Assembly (NCBI GenBank): GCA_963601185.1
Contig: CAVCEE010000005.1
Location: 62,001-126,000 of the forward strand
From: Limisoma sp963601185
GTDB lineage: Bacteria > Bacteroidota > Bacteroidia > Bacteroidales > Muribaculaceae
Length of the DNA stretch: 64,000 nt
Direction: 5' to 3'
Below the pieces are notes generated by a model that was not told the origin of the DNA, made no database searches, and was given only the letters and a program-made list of their open reading frames with translations. Shown piece by piece: positions 42,950-52,344 of this stretch (position 1 is its first letter; each line of letters starts with the position of its first letter). Made by a program: the position numbers and the translations under genes.

Positions 42950-43867
42950 CTATTTGATGTCATGGATATCGAACGGCGTTTCCTGGTAGACGAAATAGTT
43001 CAGCCAGTTGGAAAACAACAGGTTGGCGTGGCTGCGCCATCTTACCAGTGGTCCTTTCTTCGGGTCGTCGTTGATGTAGTAGTGGTTGGGCACATGAGGA
43101 TTCATTCCGCGCGCCAAGTCGCGATGGTATTCGTAGTCAAGCGTCATTGGCGAATACTCCGAGTGACCGGTAATATAGATTTCGCGACCGTTGCGCGCCA
43201 TTATGATGTAGACGCCGCTCTCGTCGCTTTCCGACACTATCGAGAGTTCCTTGACTTTCTGAATGTCCTCCTTGCGCACTTCCGAATGCCGGCTATGCGG
43301 CACATAAAACACGTCGTCGAAGCCTCTAAACAGAGGATTGTTCTTCTCCAGTACGCGATGCTCAAACACACCCGACAGTTTTTGGTCCAGCACGTGCTTC
43401 TTGATGCCGTAGTGGTGGTAGAGCCCGGCGAGGGCAGCCCAGCAGATATGGATTGTCGAGGTGACGTGCTTGCGCGACCAGTCGAAGATTTCCTTCAGTT
43501 GTGGCCAGTAGTCGACGGTCTCGAAATTCTGCATCTCCACCGGCGCACCGGTGACGATAAATCCGTCGTAGTTGTTGTCCTTGATTTCGTCAAACGATTT
43601 GTAGAATTCCTCAAGGTGTTCTTTCGGCGTGTTGGTCCACTCGTGCCCGTCGGGAAGCACGAGGTCGAGTTCAATCTGCAACGGTGTGTTGGAAATTAGC
43701 CGTAGCAGGTCGGTCTCTGTCCTGAGTTTTAGGGGCATGAGGTTGAGCACGGCGATGCGAAGCGGACGGATGTCCTGCGACGAAGCCCGTTGCTCCTCAA
43801 TGACAAATATGTTTTCTTTTTTGAGTTCTTCCACTGCGGGAAGGGTACTCGGTATGCGTACTGGCAT
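42950..43867 (-). CDS. metA: Homoserine O-acetyltransferase of the MetA family
   Basis: Activates homoserine for methionine synthesis. The catalytic Cys is C142 (HICWAALAGLYHHYG) and the acyl-specificity position is Glu at residue 111 (TGAPVEMQNFE). In the MetA family Gly at 111 selects succinyl-CoA and Glu selects acetyl-CoA, so this enzyme should be an acetyltransferase despite its common annotation as succinyltransferase. 305 residues, full length. It sits in an otherwise unrelated operon, 8 bases after the PHP phosphatase. Confidence 0.93.
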   Translation of the reverse strand: MPVRIPSTLPAVEELKKENIFVIEEQRASSQDIRPLRIAVLNLMPLKLRTETDLLRLISNTPLQIELDLVLPDGHEWTNTPKEHLEEFYKSFDEIKDNNYDGFIVTGAPVEMQNFETVDYWPQLKEIFDWSRKHVTSTIHICWAALAGLYHHYGIKKHVLDQKLSGVFEHRVLEKNNPLFRGFDDVFYVPHSRHSEVRKEDIQKVKELSIVSESDESGVYIIMARNGREIYITGHSEYSPMTLDYEYHRDLARGMNPHVPNHYYINDDPKKGPLVRWRSHANLLFSNWLNYFVYQETPFDIHDIK

Positions 43868-43875
43868 AAGTCTTG

Positions 43876-44682
43876 TTATAGATTATTGTAGATTCCCATT
43901 GCTTCTCTGCGCCCGGCATTTATCAGGTCGGGATAGTGCGCATCGGAATTGAATACCACTGGTATTCCCATTTTCTTAATTTGCTGGAAATAACGCTCGT
44001 GGGGGAACAGCCGATGGTGCTGAAACAATGATTTTGTATTTATTTCCGCTGTTGCGCCGCACTCCTTGATGGCTTCCATCACTTCGGCAACGCGTTTGCC
44101 GTACCACGGCTCATCCTCGATGCCCGGCGCAAAATACGATGCGTTGAGCCCGATTTTGTCGAAATGTCCGATGATGTCGAAGCCGCCGGCGGTAATCATC
44201 TTTAATGTCTGGTCGTAGAACGTGTTGACCACTCCCACGATGTCGTTGTCGAAGTATGTTGCCATCTTTACCTTGAACGACTCAAACCGTCCGTCGGTGT
44301 CGACCATCGTGTCGCCGCACGGCACAAAGTGAACCGAGCCGATGCGGTAGTCGAGCGGCAGCGTGCCGAAATACTCGTTCGACGGTCCCCAGAAATCACC
44401 GAGATAGTCAATCTCCATTGATGCGAGGAGTGAAACCTTGCCGGAATATTGCTCCTTTAGACGGTTGAATTCCGCGAAATAGCAAGCCACATCTTCCTTG
44501 GCAATGTTGCAAGGCGAGTCGATTGGCACAGGCGAGTGGGGCGAGAATCCGTAGTGGGTAAATCCCGCCTCGGCAGCCTTCTGTGCAAACTCAGCCATTG
44601 GTGCATGGCCGTCGCAAAACTGCGTGTGGCTGTGGAAGTTGTAGAGTTCCGATGTATTTGCTATTTCTTGAAAGTCAATCAT
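43876..44682 (-). CDS. PHP-domain histidinol-phosphatase (HisJ-like)
   Basis: 268 residues. The PHP metal site is visible: NFHSHTQFCDGHA near residue 13, GFSPHSP, the MEIDYLG segment, and the closing FNSDAHYPDLI. Family members dephosphorylate L-histidinol phosphate. The start at 44682 (MIDFQEIANTSE) is 14 bases past the upstream stop; a start at 44715 would overlap that gene. No other his genes are nearby, so another phosphoester substrate is possible. Confidence 0.85.
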   Translation of the reverse strand: MIDFQEIANTSELYNFHSHTQFCDGHAPMAEFAQKAAEAGFTHYGFSPHSPVPIDSPCNIAKEDVACYFAEFNRLKEQYSGKVSLLASMEIDYLGDFWGPSNEYFGTLPLDYRIGSVHFVPCGDTMVDTDGRFESFKVKMATYFDNDIVGVVNTFYDQTLKMITAGGFDIIGHFDKIGLNASYFAPGIEDEPWYGKRVAEVMEAIKECGATAEINTKSLFQHHRLFPHERYFQQIKKMGIPVVFNSDAHYPDLINAGRREAMGIYNNL

Positions 44683-44696
44683 AAAAACGAGATCAA

Positions 44697-46124
44697 TTAT
44701 TTGTCGATGGCGCATTGCTCCGTCGAGCGGATGCGGTTGTCGATGCGCGCCAGTTCGGCAGCACCCTTGTTGACGGTGTTTTCCAACTGAAGGATGGACG
44801 ATGCCATCTTCTGCTTGCCGACACTGTTAGCCTTGGCGTATGATGTGCGCAACTCTTTCAGTTTCGACTTGTTGTTGCAGAGCGTTTCCGCCATCTGCTC
44901 GCGCTTCTGCATAAGGCTCTTTGCTTCGTTGCTGCAGAATTGCTCGTAGCGTGTGTAGCGCACGCCGTTGGCAATGTAGAACGAGAATTCCTCGTCGGGC
45001 TTCTCTGTTTCGTTTGTCAATTCCTCGAGCGATGCCTTGAGTGCCGAGAAGTCGGCATCGTCGCCCCAAGTGTCCTTGATGCTGTGTACGGCAGCGAGGT
45101 TGTAGATGTTGTCGTCATCGCTGTCGTAGTTCTCGCGTACGTCGTTGCGCTTGAACATATAGATGGTCACCTTGCCGTCAATGCGGTTGCGGTCGGATGC
45201 CCACCAGCCAATGCCTGTCATCTCGTCGATTACATACATATAGTCATCGTAGGGCGAATTGTAAGGCAAACCGATGTTCTGTGGGTTCAGATATTCGTTG
45301 GTCGAGAAATCCTTGCGCGACATAAAGATGTCGTAGCCGCCGATGCTCCCTTCGCCGTCAGCGGCAAAGTAGACGGTTGTGCCGTCGGTCATTACAAACG
45401 GATATGCGGCATCGCCGCCGTCGTTCAGTTCTTCAGGTAAGAGGGATGCGTGGTCCCACTTGCCGTCGCTCAGCCGATAGGTCTCCGCCAAGCGGTTAAC
45501 GCCGAGGGAATCCTCCATCGACCACAGCATTCTGTTGCCCGACTGTGGAATATACACTTCGGGAGTGTTGCATTTCAGGTTTTGCGGCAATACGTCGGCA
45601 GTGTTGAGCGTGCCGGTTTCCTTCGACAACTTGTAGTACTTCAGAAACTCGCTCTTGTCGACGTTTACGCTGTCGAAAATCTGTATCTTCTCCACGCTAT
45701 TGAGCATCTCGTTCACTCGCTTGAGTTTCTGGTAGCCATTGGCGGCCGTTTCCGACAGTGTAGACTCCTTGCCGCCCAGTCGCTCAACGAAAGTGTCGGT
45801 GTAGTCCGCCATCTTTTCGTAGTCCATCTCCTCAAGGGCATACTGCGCAAGATAGCGCGCCGCGTCGGTTACGCTCTTGGCATACGCGGTCTGAAGATAT
45901 TTCTTAGCCTCTTCCTTGTGCCCGGTCTCGTAGAGGCAGGCACCGTACCATTGGCAATAGTTTGCATTGCCGGGATTTTTCTTTGCCAATTCGGCAAATG
46001 TGGGCAACGCTCTTTCAAACAAGCCGTCGTTGTAGTATTTCTTGGCCTGTTGAAGAGTTACTGCGGCATTCATTGCCGAGCACCCGAGGAGGGCGATGCC
46101 GAGAATTAAGGCTTTCTGTTTCAT
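44697..46124 (-). CDS. Exported TPR/PD40 protein
   Basis: 475 residues with a signal peptide (MKQKALILGIALLGCSAMNA). Residues 22-120 are helical repeats of the TPR type (ALPTFAELAKKNPGNANYCQW), 180-330 contain PD40/WD40-like propeller units (SNRMLWSMED, FAADGEGSIGGYDIFMS, GWWASDRN), and the last 70 residues form a coiled coil. The TPR-PD40 layout recalls the periplasmic PorE/PorW-type proteins of the T9SS, but the peptidoglycan-binding OmpA domain is missing. Role unknown, probably in the envelope. Confidence 0.75.
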   Translation of the reverse strand: MKQKALILGIALLGCSAMNAAVTLQQAKKYYNDGLFERALPTFAELAKKNPGNANYCQWYGACLYETGHKEEAKKYLQTAYAKSVTDAARYLAQYALEEMDYEKMADYTDTFVERLGGKESTLSETAANGYQKLKRVNEMLNSVEKIQIFDSVNVDKSEFLKYYKLSKETGTLNTADVLPQNLKCNTPEVYIPQSGNRMLWSMEDSLGVNRLAETYRLSDGKWDHASLLPEELNDGGDAAYPFVMTDGTTVYFAADGEGSIGGYDIFMSRKDFSTNEYLNPQNIGLPYNSPYDDYMYVIDEMTGIGWWASDRNRIDGKVTIYMFKRNDVRENYDSDDDNIYNLAAVHSIKDTWGDDADFSALKASLEELTNETEKPDEEFSFYIANGVRYTRYEQFCSNEAKSLMQKREQMAETLCNNKSKLKELRTSYAKANSVGKQKMASSILQLENTVNKGAAELARIDNRIRSTEQCAIDK

Positions 46125-46141
46125 AGTCGATGTGTCCTTTT

Positions 46142-48067
46142 TTATGAAAACATTTTGTTTATTTCGTCGAACGTCAGAGTCGTGATGATTTTCTTGCCGT
46201 CGGGTGTAAAACTCGCTTCTTTGCTCTTGAAAAGCGATGCCAGCAGTGAGTCGGTCTCGCTGCCTGTGAGTTTGCGGCCGTAGCCTATGGCTGCGGCGCG
46301 TGCCGACGACAGTGCAATGCGTTCGGTCACTCGCTTTGCTACCGACAAACCGCCGTTGACCGCCGAGTCGACAACATCAAGAATCAGTTCCTTGACATCT
46401 ACATTGTCGAGGCATGCCGGAATGGCATTGACAGCCCATGAGCAGTCGCCGAGAAACGAGAGTTCGAAGCCCATTTTCTCCATCTCCGGTTTCAGTTCGT
46501 CGAGAATGAGGTTTTGCGCCGTTGACAGTTTGATTACCTCCTGAAACATTACTTTCTGCGACTCTACGGCACTTGTTTCCGCAGTGACAATCAGTTTGTC
46601 GAAAAGCACACGGATGTGCGCGCGGTGCTGGTCGATGAGCATCAGCCCGTTTGTGCTCGGCACAAGGATATATTTGTTCTTCAGTTGAGTGTACGACCCG
46701 CTGCTGAAGTCGGTAGCATCGTGGAATGTCCCGATGCTTGTTGGCTGTTCTTGCGCCGGCGTGTTGTCGTTGCCGATGGAAGAGGTGGCAATCACGTGTT
46801 GCAGACTCTCGTTGCGCTTCTGCTCGAAATTCTGATAGAGCGCGTCCCAGTTGTTGAGTTGAGAGTCGACGATGCGGTGGTGAGGCGCTGTGCTCTGTCC
46901 GCCGCCGATAGCCGACTGTCGTAGTGTTGATGTCGATGCTGATGCGCTGCTCTTGGACGGCGTGAACGGATTGTAGGTAGGGTCAATCTCTATCTGTGGC
47001 ATCGACAGGTCGTCCGACTTGCCGACAGGTATCTCGATGTCGCCTTCGGTGTCGAATTCGATGGTAGGCACTGCGCTGAATTTGCCGAGAGTCTCCTTGA
47101 CGGCAGCAAACAGAATTTGCCAAATCACCTGTTCGTTCTCGAATTTAATCTCGCTCTTCGTCGGATGGATGTTGACGTCAATCGTTTCTGGGTCGACAAC
47201 GAAATGCAGAAAATAGTTAGGCTGCTCATCGGCAGGGATTAACTGGTCGAAGCACTGCATTATTGCCTTGTGGAAATAGGGGTGGCGCATATGTCGTCCG
47301 TTGACGAAGAAATATTGCAGATAGTTGCGTTTGCGGGCGTTCTCAGGGCGAGTAACGAAGCCGAAGATGCGCACCACCGAGGTTTCCGCCTCAATGGGTA
47401 TCATCTGCTGGCTCAGCGACTTGGCAAACAGCGACACGATGCGTTGCTTGAAGGAGTCGCCCCTCATCAACTGGTACATAAGGCTGCCGTTGTTGGAGAG
47501 TTTGAACTCTGTCTCGTAGTTGACCAATGCCAGCTTTTCAAACTCGCGCACAATATTGCTGAGTTCCACGGAATTGCTTTTCAGAAATTTCCGTCGGGCT
47601 GGCACATTGAAGAAGATGTTCTTGATCATGAAGTTGCTGCCCACCGGACAGAAGTCGGGCTCTTGCGACTCGCATTGAGATGCGCTGATGCAGATGTGCG
47701 TACCCATTGGCGCATCGGCTTTGCGTGTGCGCAGTTCCACTTGAGCAATGGCGGCAATCGACGCCAGAGCCTCTCCGCGGAAACCCATGGTGTGGAGAGC
47801 AAAGAGGTCGTCGGCTTTCTGTATCTTCGATGTGGCGTGCCGCTCAAACGATAGGCGCGCATCGGTTTCCGACATACCCGAGCCGTTGTCGATTACTTGA
47901 ATAAGTGTGCGGCCTGCATCCTTGAGCACAATCTCAATGGATGTCGCGCCTGCGTCAATTGCATTTTCCACGAGTTCCTTGATCACCGATGCGGGGCGCT
48001 GTATCACCTCGCCGGCGGCAATCTGGTTGGCCACGGAGTCGGGAAGAAGTCTTATAATGTCTGACAT
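46142..48067 (-). CDS. mutL: DNA mismatch repair protein MutL
   Basis: 641 residues. The N-terminal GHKL ATPase is intact: ELVENAIDAGAT near residue 32, DNGSGM, FERHATSK and GFRGEALASI. A Ser/Thr/Gln-rich linker (about 345-440) leads to the dimerisation domain. The endonuclease signature DQHAxxE reads DQHRAHI and the CPHGRP-type zinc motif reads TPDGKK, so nicking activity is probably lost. It sits between the OstA-like and TPR genes with 17-18-base gaps. Confidence 0.95.
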   Translation of the reverse strand: MSDIIRLLPDSVANQIAAGEVIQRPASVIKELVENAIDAGATSIEIVLKDAGRTLIQVIDNGSGMSETDARLSFERHATSKIQKADDLFALHTMGFRGEALASIAAIAQVELRTRKADAPMGTHICISASQCESQEPDFCPVGSNFMIKNIFFNVPARRKFLKSNSVELSNIVREFEKLALVNYETEFKLSNNGSLMYQLMRGDSFKQRIVSLFAKSLSQQMIPIEAETSVVRIFGFVTRPENARKRNYLQYFFVNGRHMRHPYFHKAIMQCFDQLIPADEQPNYFLHFVVDPETIDVNIHPTKSEIKFENEQVIWQILFAAVKETLGKFSAVPTIEFDTEGDIEIPVGKSDDLSMPQIEIDPTYNPFTPSKSSASASTSTLRQSAIGGGQSTAPHHRIVDSQLNNWDALYQNFEQKRNESLQHVIATSSIGNDNTPAQEQPTSIGTFHDATDFSSGSYTQLKNKYILVPSTNGLMLIDQHRAHIRVLFDKLIVTAETSAVESQKVMFQEVIKLSTAQNLILDELKPEMEKMGFELSFLGDCSWAVNAIPACLDNVDVKELILDVVDSAVNGGLSVAKRVTERIALSSARAAAIGYGRKLTGSETDSLLASLFKSKEASFTPDGKKIITTLTFDEINKMFS

Positions 48068-48085
48068 ATACTTATTCTTGCTTTT

Positions 48086-49780
48086 CTAATCTTGTTCTTC
48101 TCTAATTCTCGCCACTGGGGCTACGGTCTCCGGCGAACTCAGAAGGTAGCGTTGCTCGTCAGGGATGTCGAGCAGGTCGTAGCGGTCCTTTGGGCGGATG
48201 TTGCCGTACCACTGAAACCCTTTCAGATAGTACTGCGATTTCTTTGCAATAAACAACGGCGTTACCTTGCCCGTAACATCAGGCCACAAGTTGAGTTTCT
48301 CCATCTGCTGGCCTTTGAGCATCACCTTCAGAAAACTGCCCTCCGCCTCGACAAGTTTGTTGTAGGTGGAGTCCTTTTCCTGAGGCAGCATTATCGCCAT
48401 TACGTTGCCGTCCACGTCGAGTTGGTGGAGTTGTCCGTCAATAAAGTAGGCGGTCATCTTCTTTCCCGACAGTTGGTTGTAGAACTCCTCATCGATGTGC
48501 TCTGCCATCATTCCGTATTCGGGCAGGTAGGCTTTGTCGACGGTGCTGTCGTTGAGGTGTACCTGTATGACGTTGCCCATCACTTGTCGCTCGAGATTCC
48601 ACACGATAGGGTGGCGGTGCATGAATATCATTGAGTCTGCCGACTGGAAGGTGAGCGAGTCGCACACGCCCTGCACGTCGGTGCGGTAGAAGCGCACGTT
48701 GGGGTAGGCGCACATCACTCTCGATGAGTCGGGCATCTGCAGATAGGTGCGAATGGTGTCGCCGTGCACGAAGAGCGTGTCGCCCTGCGAATATTCCATT
48801 GCGAGAGCGCGTCGGGTGGCAAACGAACTGTTGGTCTTCTCGTTGTGGTAGCCGTAGCCGCCGGTGAGGATGGCGGACTTTGCTGTGTCGGTGAGTACCA
48901 TATTGCCGAAGGCTTCGCCGTAGCCCTTGATGCGGTCGTAAATCAGTGTATCGCCGGTGAGGGTCTGCCCGTCTTTGCCCACAACGAGCGAACGGTTGAA
49001 GAGTTTAGCCATATCCTCATCGGTGTTGTACCAGCCTCGGTCGGTGTAGACCACGCTACTGTCCGACTCAATGGTGGTCTGCCCGACAATGTCGGCTATG
49101 TGGCTCTGTGTGTTGTAGAGCAGGGTGTCGGTCTTCAGCACAAAGCCTTTTTCTTCGTTGTTGAGAGTCACGTTGAAGAGAAATTCGGTGTCCTTGGTGT
49201 CTGGCGCATACTGACCGTAGACCGATGTGATGGTGTTCTTGTCGTCGACAATCTTACCGCCGTTGAAGTAGTAGCCCACGTTGGCGATGAGGTCGTAGTC
49301 GAGACTGTCGGTAAACAGGGTGGTGTTGCGGTGCTCCATGCGCACACCGTTGGTCACCTTCCTTAGCCGTGCAATCTCTTGCTGACCGTTGTAGTACATC
49401 ACGTCGGAGTAGACAAACAATGTGTCGCCTTGCTCCATCTTCACGTTGCCGAAAGCGTCCATACGGTTGTCCTGGTCGTAGAAGTGGGCACTGTCGCAGT
49501 ACATATACATATCGCCTTTGCGGAACTTGACGTGTCCGTTGAGTACCTGATATTCAGGATGCAACTCGTTGAGCGACAAACTGTCGGCGTATTCGAGAAA
49601 GATTTTGCCTTTTTGGTGACGGTTGGCTGTCGGCACCACTGGCTTGACGGCGTGAATCAGGCTGTCGCCGAAGATTATGGATACTAACCAAATTGCCAAA
49701 AGGCATAAGACGCTGGTTAGAATCTTATGCCTCTCGTGCAAGCCTTTATTTTGTGAGTTTTTGTTCTTATAGTCGGTCAT
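48086..49780 (-). CDS. OstA-like protein (LPS-transport OstA fold)
   Basis: 564 residues with one N-terminal hydrophobic anchor (residues ~21-44) and then a repeated beta pattern (e.g. LNGHVKFRKGDMYMYCDSAHFYDQDNRMD..., cut here) of the LptA/LptD-N OstA domain, the fold that forms the lipopolysaccharide bridge. Bacteroidetes carry this large version in addition to ordinary LptA. It lies between the SurA-like chaperone and mutL, which supports a role in outer-membrane assembly. Direct LPS binding is inferred from the fold. Confidence 0.85.
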   Translation of the reverse strand: MTDYKNKNSQNKGLHERHKILTSVLCLLAIWLVSIIFGDSLIHAVKPVVPTANRHQKGKIFLEYADSLSLNELHPEYQVLNGHVKFRKGDMYMYCDSAHFYDQDNRMDAFGNVKMEQGDTLFVYSDVMYYNGQQEIARLRKVTNGVRMEHRNTTLFTDSLDYDLIANVGYYFNGGKIVDDKNTITSVYGQYAPDTKDTEFLFNVTLNNEEKGFVLKTDTLLYNTQSHIADIVGQTTIESDSSVVYTDRGWYNTDEDMAKLFNRSLVVGKDGQTLTGDTLIYDRIKGYGEAFGNMVLTDTAKSAILTGGYGYHNEKTNSSFATRRALAMEYSQGDTLFVHGDTIRTYLQMPDSSRVMCAYPNVRFYRTDVQGVCDSLTFQSADSMIFMHRHPIVWNLERQVMGNVIQVHLNDSTVDKAYLPEYGMMAEHIDEEFYNQLSGKKMTAYFIDGQLHQLDVDGNVMAIMLPQEKDSTYNKLVEAEGSFLKVMLKGQQMEKLNLWPDVTGKVTPLFIAKKSQYYLKGFQWYGNIRPKDRYDLLDIPDEQRYLLSSPETVAPVARIREEQD

Positions 49781-49789
49781 AAAACTATG

Positions 49790-51142
49790 TTAACGTTTTA
49801 GCCAGCCTTCGTGCTGGAACTTGCAGTCGCGCCAGCCGTCCTCAATGTAGACGTAGGTGGATTTGATCTTGTTTTCAACCCAGTCGGTTATTATCTTGCT
49901 TTTTGCGCTGGCTTCATACATATCTTTCAGTTCCTCAAAATCGTCGCTCAGTGTGGCTTTGTGGCCTTCGATGCGCGATTTCAGTTTCACGATTGCCACA
50001 ACCTCGCGGCCAGTCTTCTCGTCGACCATAATAAACGGCTCAGAGATTTCGCCCACTTGCAGTTTGTCGACGCGCTTTGCCACTTCCTGTGGAAGTTGGC
50101 TCATCTGGAACTTGGTTGAGCGTGTCTGCTCATTGTACATAATGCCTTGGTTGTTGCGTGTGTCCTTGTCTTGCGACACGTATTGCGCTGCCTGTTCGAA
50201 AGTGAACTTCTCGCGCTCTATCTCCTTGCGCAGAGAGTCGAGGCGGTTGATGCCGTCGGTCAACTCCTTGTCCGACACTTTCGGCTTGAGGAGGATGTGG
50301 CGGGTGTTTACCTTGTCACCGCGTTTCTCAATCAATTGGATGATGTGGAAACCGGCATCGGTCTCAACGATGCGCGATGCTTTCTTGGTGTCGGTGAGGT
50401 TGAACGCCACATTGGCATACTCCGACATCAGTTCCGTGCGGCCACGGAAGCCAATTTCACCGCCGCGTACTGATGAGCCGTCCTGCGAGTAGAGAATGGC
50501 AAGAGTGGAAAACTCAGCCTCGCCGTTGTTCACGCGTTGTGCGTAGTCGCGCAGACGAGATTTGACCTCTTCGATTTCTTCCTTCGGTATGACTGGCTTG
50601 ATGGAGATAATCTGCGCTTCTACCTGCATTGGCACAAACGGGATGCTGTCTTTGTCAAGCGAGTTGTAGTATTTTCTTACGTCGGCAGGAGTCACTTTGA
50701 TGTCCTTGGTAAGACTTTCCTTTACCTGTTGCACGATGTACTGGTTCTTCATAATTTCCATATACTGCTCGCGCATCTCGGGAATGGACTTGCGGAAATA
50801 TTCTTCCACCTTTTCTTTCGATCCGAGCGACTCGATGAAGTAGTTGATTCGGGCGTTGACTTCGCGTGCCACGGTGTTGTCTTCCACTGTGATGGTGTCG
50901 ATAACGGCTTGGTGGAGGAAGAGTTTGTCGATGGCCAACTGCTCAGGGATGACGCAGTAGGGGTCGCCATTGATAGGCGTCTTTTCATACTGGAGTTGGC
51001 TGTACTGCTCTTCAACCTGCGATTTGTAGATTGGCTCGTCGCCTACAACCCATACCAACTCTTCCGCTATGTTGTTTTGCGCCACTGCATAATAGGCTGC
51101 AATGACGGCAAATGCTATTATTGACAGATACTTAATCTTCAC
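49790..51142 (-). CDS. Periplasmic peptidylprolyl isomerase (SurA-like, parvulin)
   Basis: 450 residues: signal peptide ending at AVAQ (residue 22), a SurA-type helical chaperone domain (about 30-170), and two parvulin domains (about 175-275 and 280-385). The parvulin patterns are AQIISIKPVIP...GGEIGFRGRTEL...GFHIIQLIEKRGD and TRHILLKPKVSD. It should help fold outer-membrane proteins. First gene of the 10-kb minus-strand unit; the OstA-like gene follows after 9 bases. Confidence 0.9.
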   Translation of the reverse strand: MKIKYLSIIAFAVIAAYYAVAQNNIAEELVWVVGDEPIYKSQVEEQYSQLQYEKTPINGDPYCVIPEQLAIDKLFLHQAVIDTITVEDNTVAREVNARINYFIESLGSKEKVEEYFRKSIPEMREQYMEIMKNQYIVQQVKESLTKDIKVTPADVRKYYNSLDKDSIPFVPMQVEAQIISIKPVIPKEEIEEVKSRLRDYAQRVNNGEAEFSTLAILYSQDGSSVRGGEIGFRGRTELMSEYANVAFNLTDTKKASRIVETDAGFHIIQLIEKRGDKVNTRHILLKPKVSDKELTDGINRLDSLRKEIEREKFTFEQAAQYVSQDKDTRNNQGIMYNEQTRSTKFQMSQLPQEVAKRVDKLQVGEISEPFIMVDEKTGREVVAIVKLKSRIEGHKATLSDDFEELKDMYEASAKSKIITDWVENKIKSTYVYIEDGWRDCKFQHEGWLKR

Positions 51143-51281
51143 AATCTTTCGTTCTTAAATTAGGATATTTTGTTTATACAAAGCGCAAAATTGATGATTT
51201 TTTGCGGCATTTCAAAACCTCTATCGACAGATTAAAACATTCTTTAGATTGTTTTTAGTTTATTTGCCGATAAGGCTTTTG

Positions 51282-51289
51282 CAAAGATA
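51282..51289 (-). promoter_or_regulatory. -7 element upstream of the surA-ostA-mutL operon
   Basis: The minus strand reads TATCTTTG, an exact match, 140 bases before the isomerase ATG; no clear -33. The remaining intergenic sequence is AT-rich without other features. Confidence 0.5.
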
Positions 51290-51352
51290 ACTAAAATTGT
51301 TGGATTTTGCATTATCCGTACTATTGGCGGCAATAAAAATGAGGCTGGCGGC

Positions 51353-51392
51353 GGAAACAAAAAATCTCCGCTCTCGGGTGGGAGCGGAGATT
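51353..51392 (-). terminator. Intrinsic terminator of serC-serA
   Basis: An 11-bp stem (51363-51373 with 51382-51392), loop of 8, and on the minus strand a following TTTTTTG tract; 22 bases after the serA stop. Confidence 0.85.
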
Positions 51393-51414
51393 GTGGATAT
51401 GCAGAGTAAATCTG

Positions 51415-52332
51415 CTATTTGTTCACTTGGAATTTGTTCCAGCCGTCCTTAAGGAACGCCACTGTCTGGCGCGCTGCGGCGATGCCGGCGTTGATGTTGG
51501 CCTCGGCGGTCTGCGCTCCCATCTTCTTCGGGGTGAAGAACACGCGTGCGCCAAATTCTTCTGCCATAGCGGCTGCAGCATCTGGCTTCACGTCGGCGAT
51601 GTAGCGCACATCGGTTCTTTGGCGGAGTGCCTCGGCAAGGCTTTCTTCGTTGATGATTTCCTTGCGTGCGGTGTTGATGAGTACACCGTTCTTAGGCAAC
51701 AACTTGATCTGCTCAATGCCTACAGAGCCTTTGGTCTCTGCCGTTGCCGGAATGTGGAGCGATACGTATTGGTTGTTGGCATACAACTCCTCTACGGAAT
51801 GCACTGGCTTGATGCCGTCGGCTTCCATTGCCTCGTCCTTAACGAATGGGTCGAGTGCGGACACTTCCATACCAAAGCCTTTGGCGATGCGTGCTACGTT
51901 GCGGCCAACCTGTCCGTAGGCGTGGATGCCGAGTGTCTTGCCTTTGAGTTCTGTGCCTGATGTGCCGTTAAACTGGTTGCGTACCATCATCACGAGCATA
52001 CCGAATACGAGTTCTGCCACTGCGTTGGAGTTCTGTCCGGGGGTGTTCATCACGCAGATGCCGGCTGCTTTTGCTGCCTGAAGGTCGATGCTATCCACTC
52101 CTGCTCCGGCACGCACAATCACCTTGAGTTTCTTCGCTGCGTCGAGCACTGCTGTGTCTACGATGTCGCTGCGCACGATGAGTCCTTCAGCGTCGGCAAC
52201 GGCCTTGATGAGGTCGTCCTTAGTGCCTTTTTCAAGCAGCACGAGTTCGTGACCCGCGCCTTCCACTTCCTTGCGGATGCCTTCCACTGCTACGGCGGCA
52301 AAAGGCTTTTCTGTTGCTACTAATATTTTCAT
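51415..52332 (-). CDS. serA: D-3-phosphoglycerate dehydrogenase (short, Lys-type)
   Basis: Oxidises 3-phosphoglycerate, the first step of serine synthesis. The Rossmann motif is GIHAYGQVGRNVA near residue 150, and the active-site Arg is in NTARKEIINEE. At the position of the usual catalytic His (TPHxGAxT) the sequence reads TPKKMGAQT, near residue 267, so a Lys replaces His. The ACT regulatory domain is absent and the protein is only 305 residues. This matches, as I recall, the short Lys-type enzyme known from Bacteroides and Entamoeba. It follows serC by 12 bases. Confidence 0.93.
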   Translation of the reverse strand: MKILVATEKPFAAVAVEGIRKEVEGAGHELVLLEKGTKDDLIKAVADAEGLIVRSDIVDTAVLDAAKKLKVIVRAGAGVDSIDLQAAKAAGICVMNTPGQNSNAVAELVFGMLVMMVRNQFNGTSGTELKGKTLGIHAYGQVGRNVARIAKGFGMEVSALDPFVKDEAMEADGIKPVHSVEELYANNQYVSLHIPATAETKGSVGIEQIKLLPKNGVLINTARKEIINEESLAEALRQRTDVRYIADVKPDAAAAMAEEFGARVFFTPKKMGAQTAEANINAGIAAARQTVAFLKDGWNKFQVNK

Positions 52333-52344
52333 CCTGTCGGAAAA

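Noticed and set aside
42266..43699. 477-codon open frame on the plus strand opposite the U32 peptidase and metA genes
   Set aside because: Translation is His/Val-rich with no motifs and spans two well-supported minus-strand genes; it is a mirror frame typical of this codon usage.
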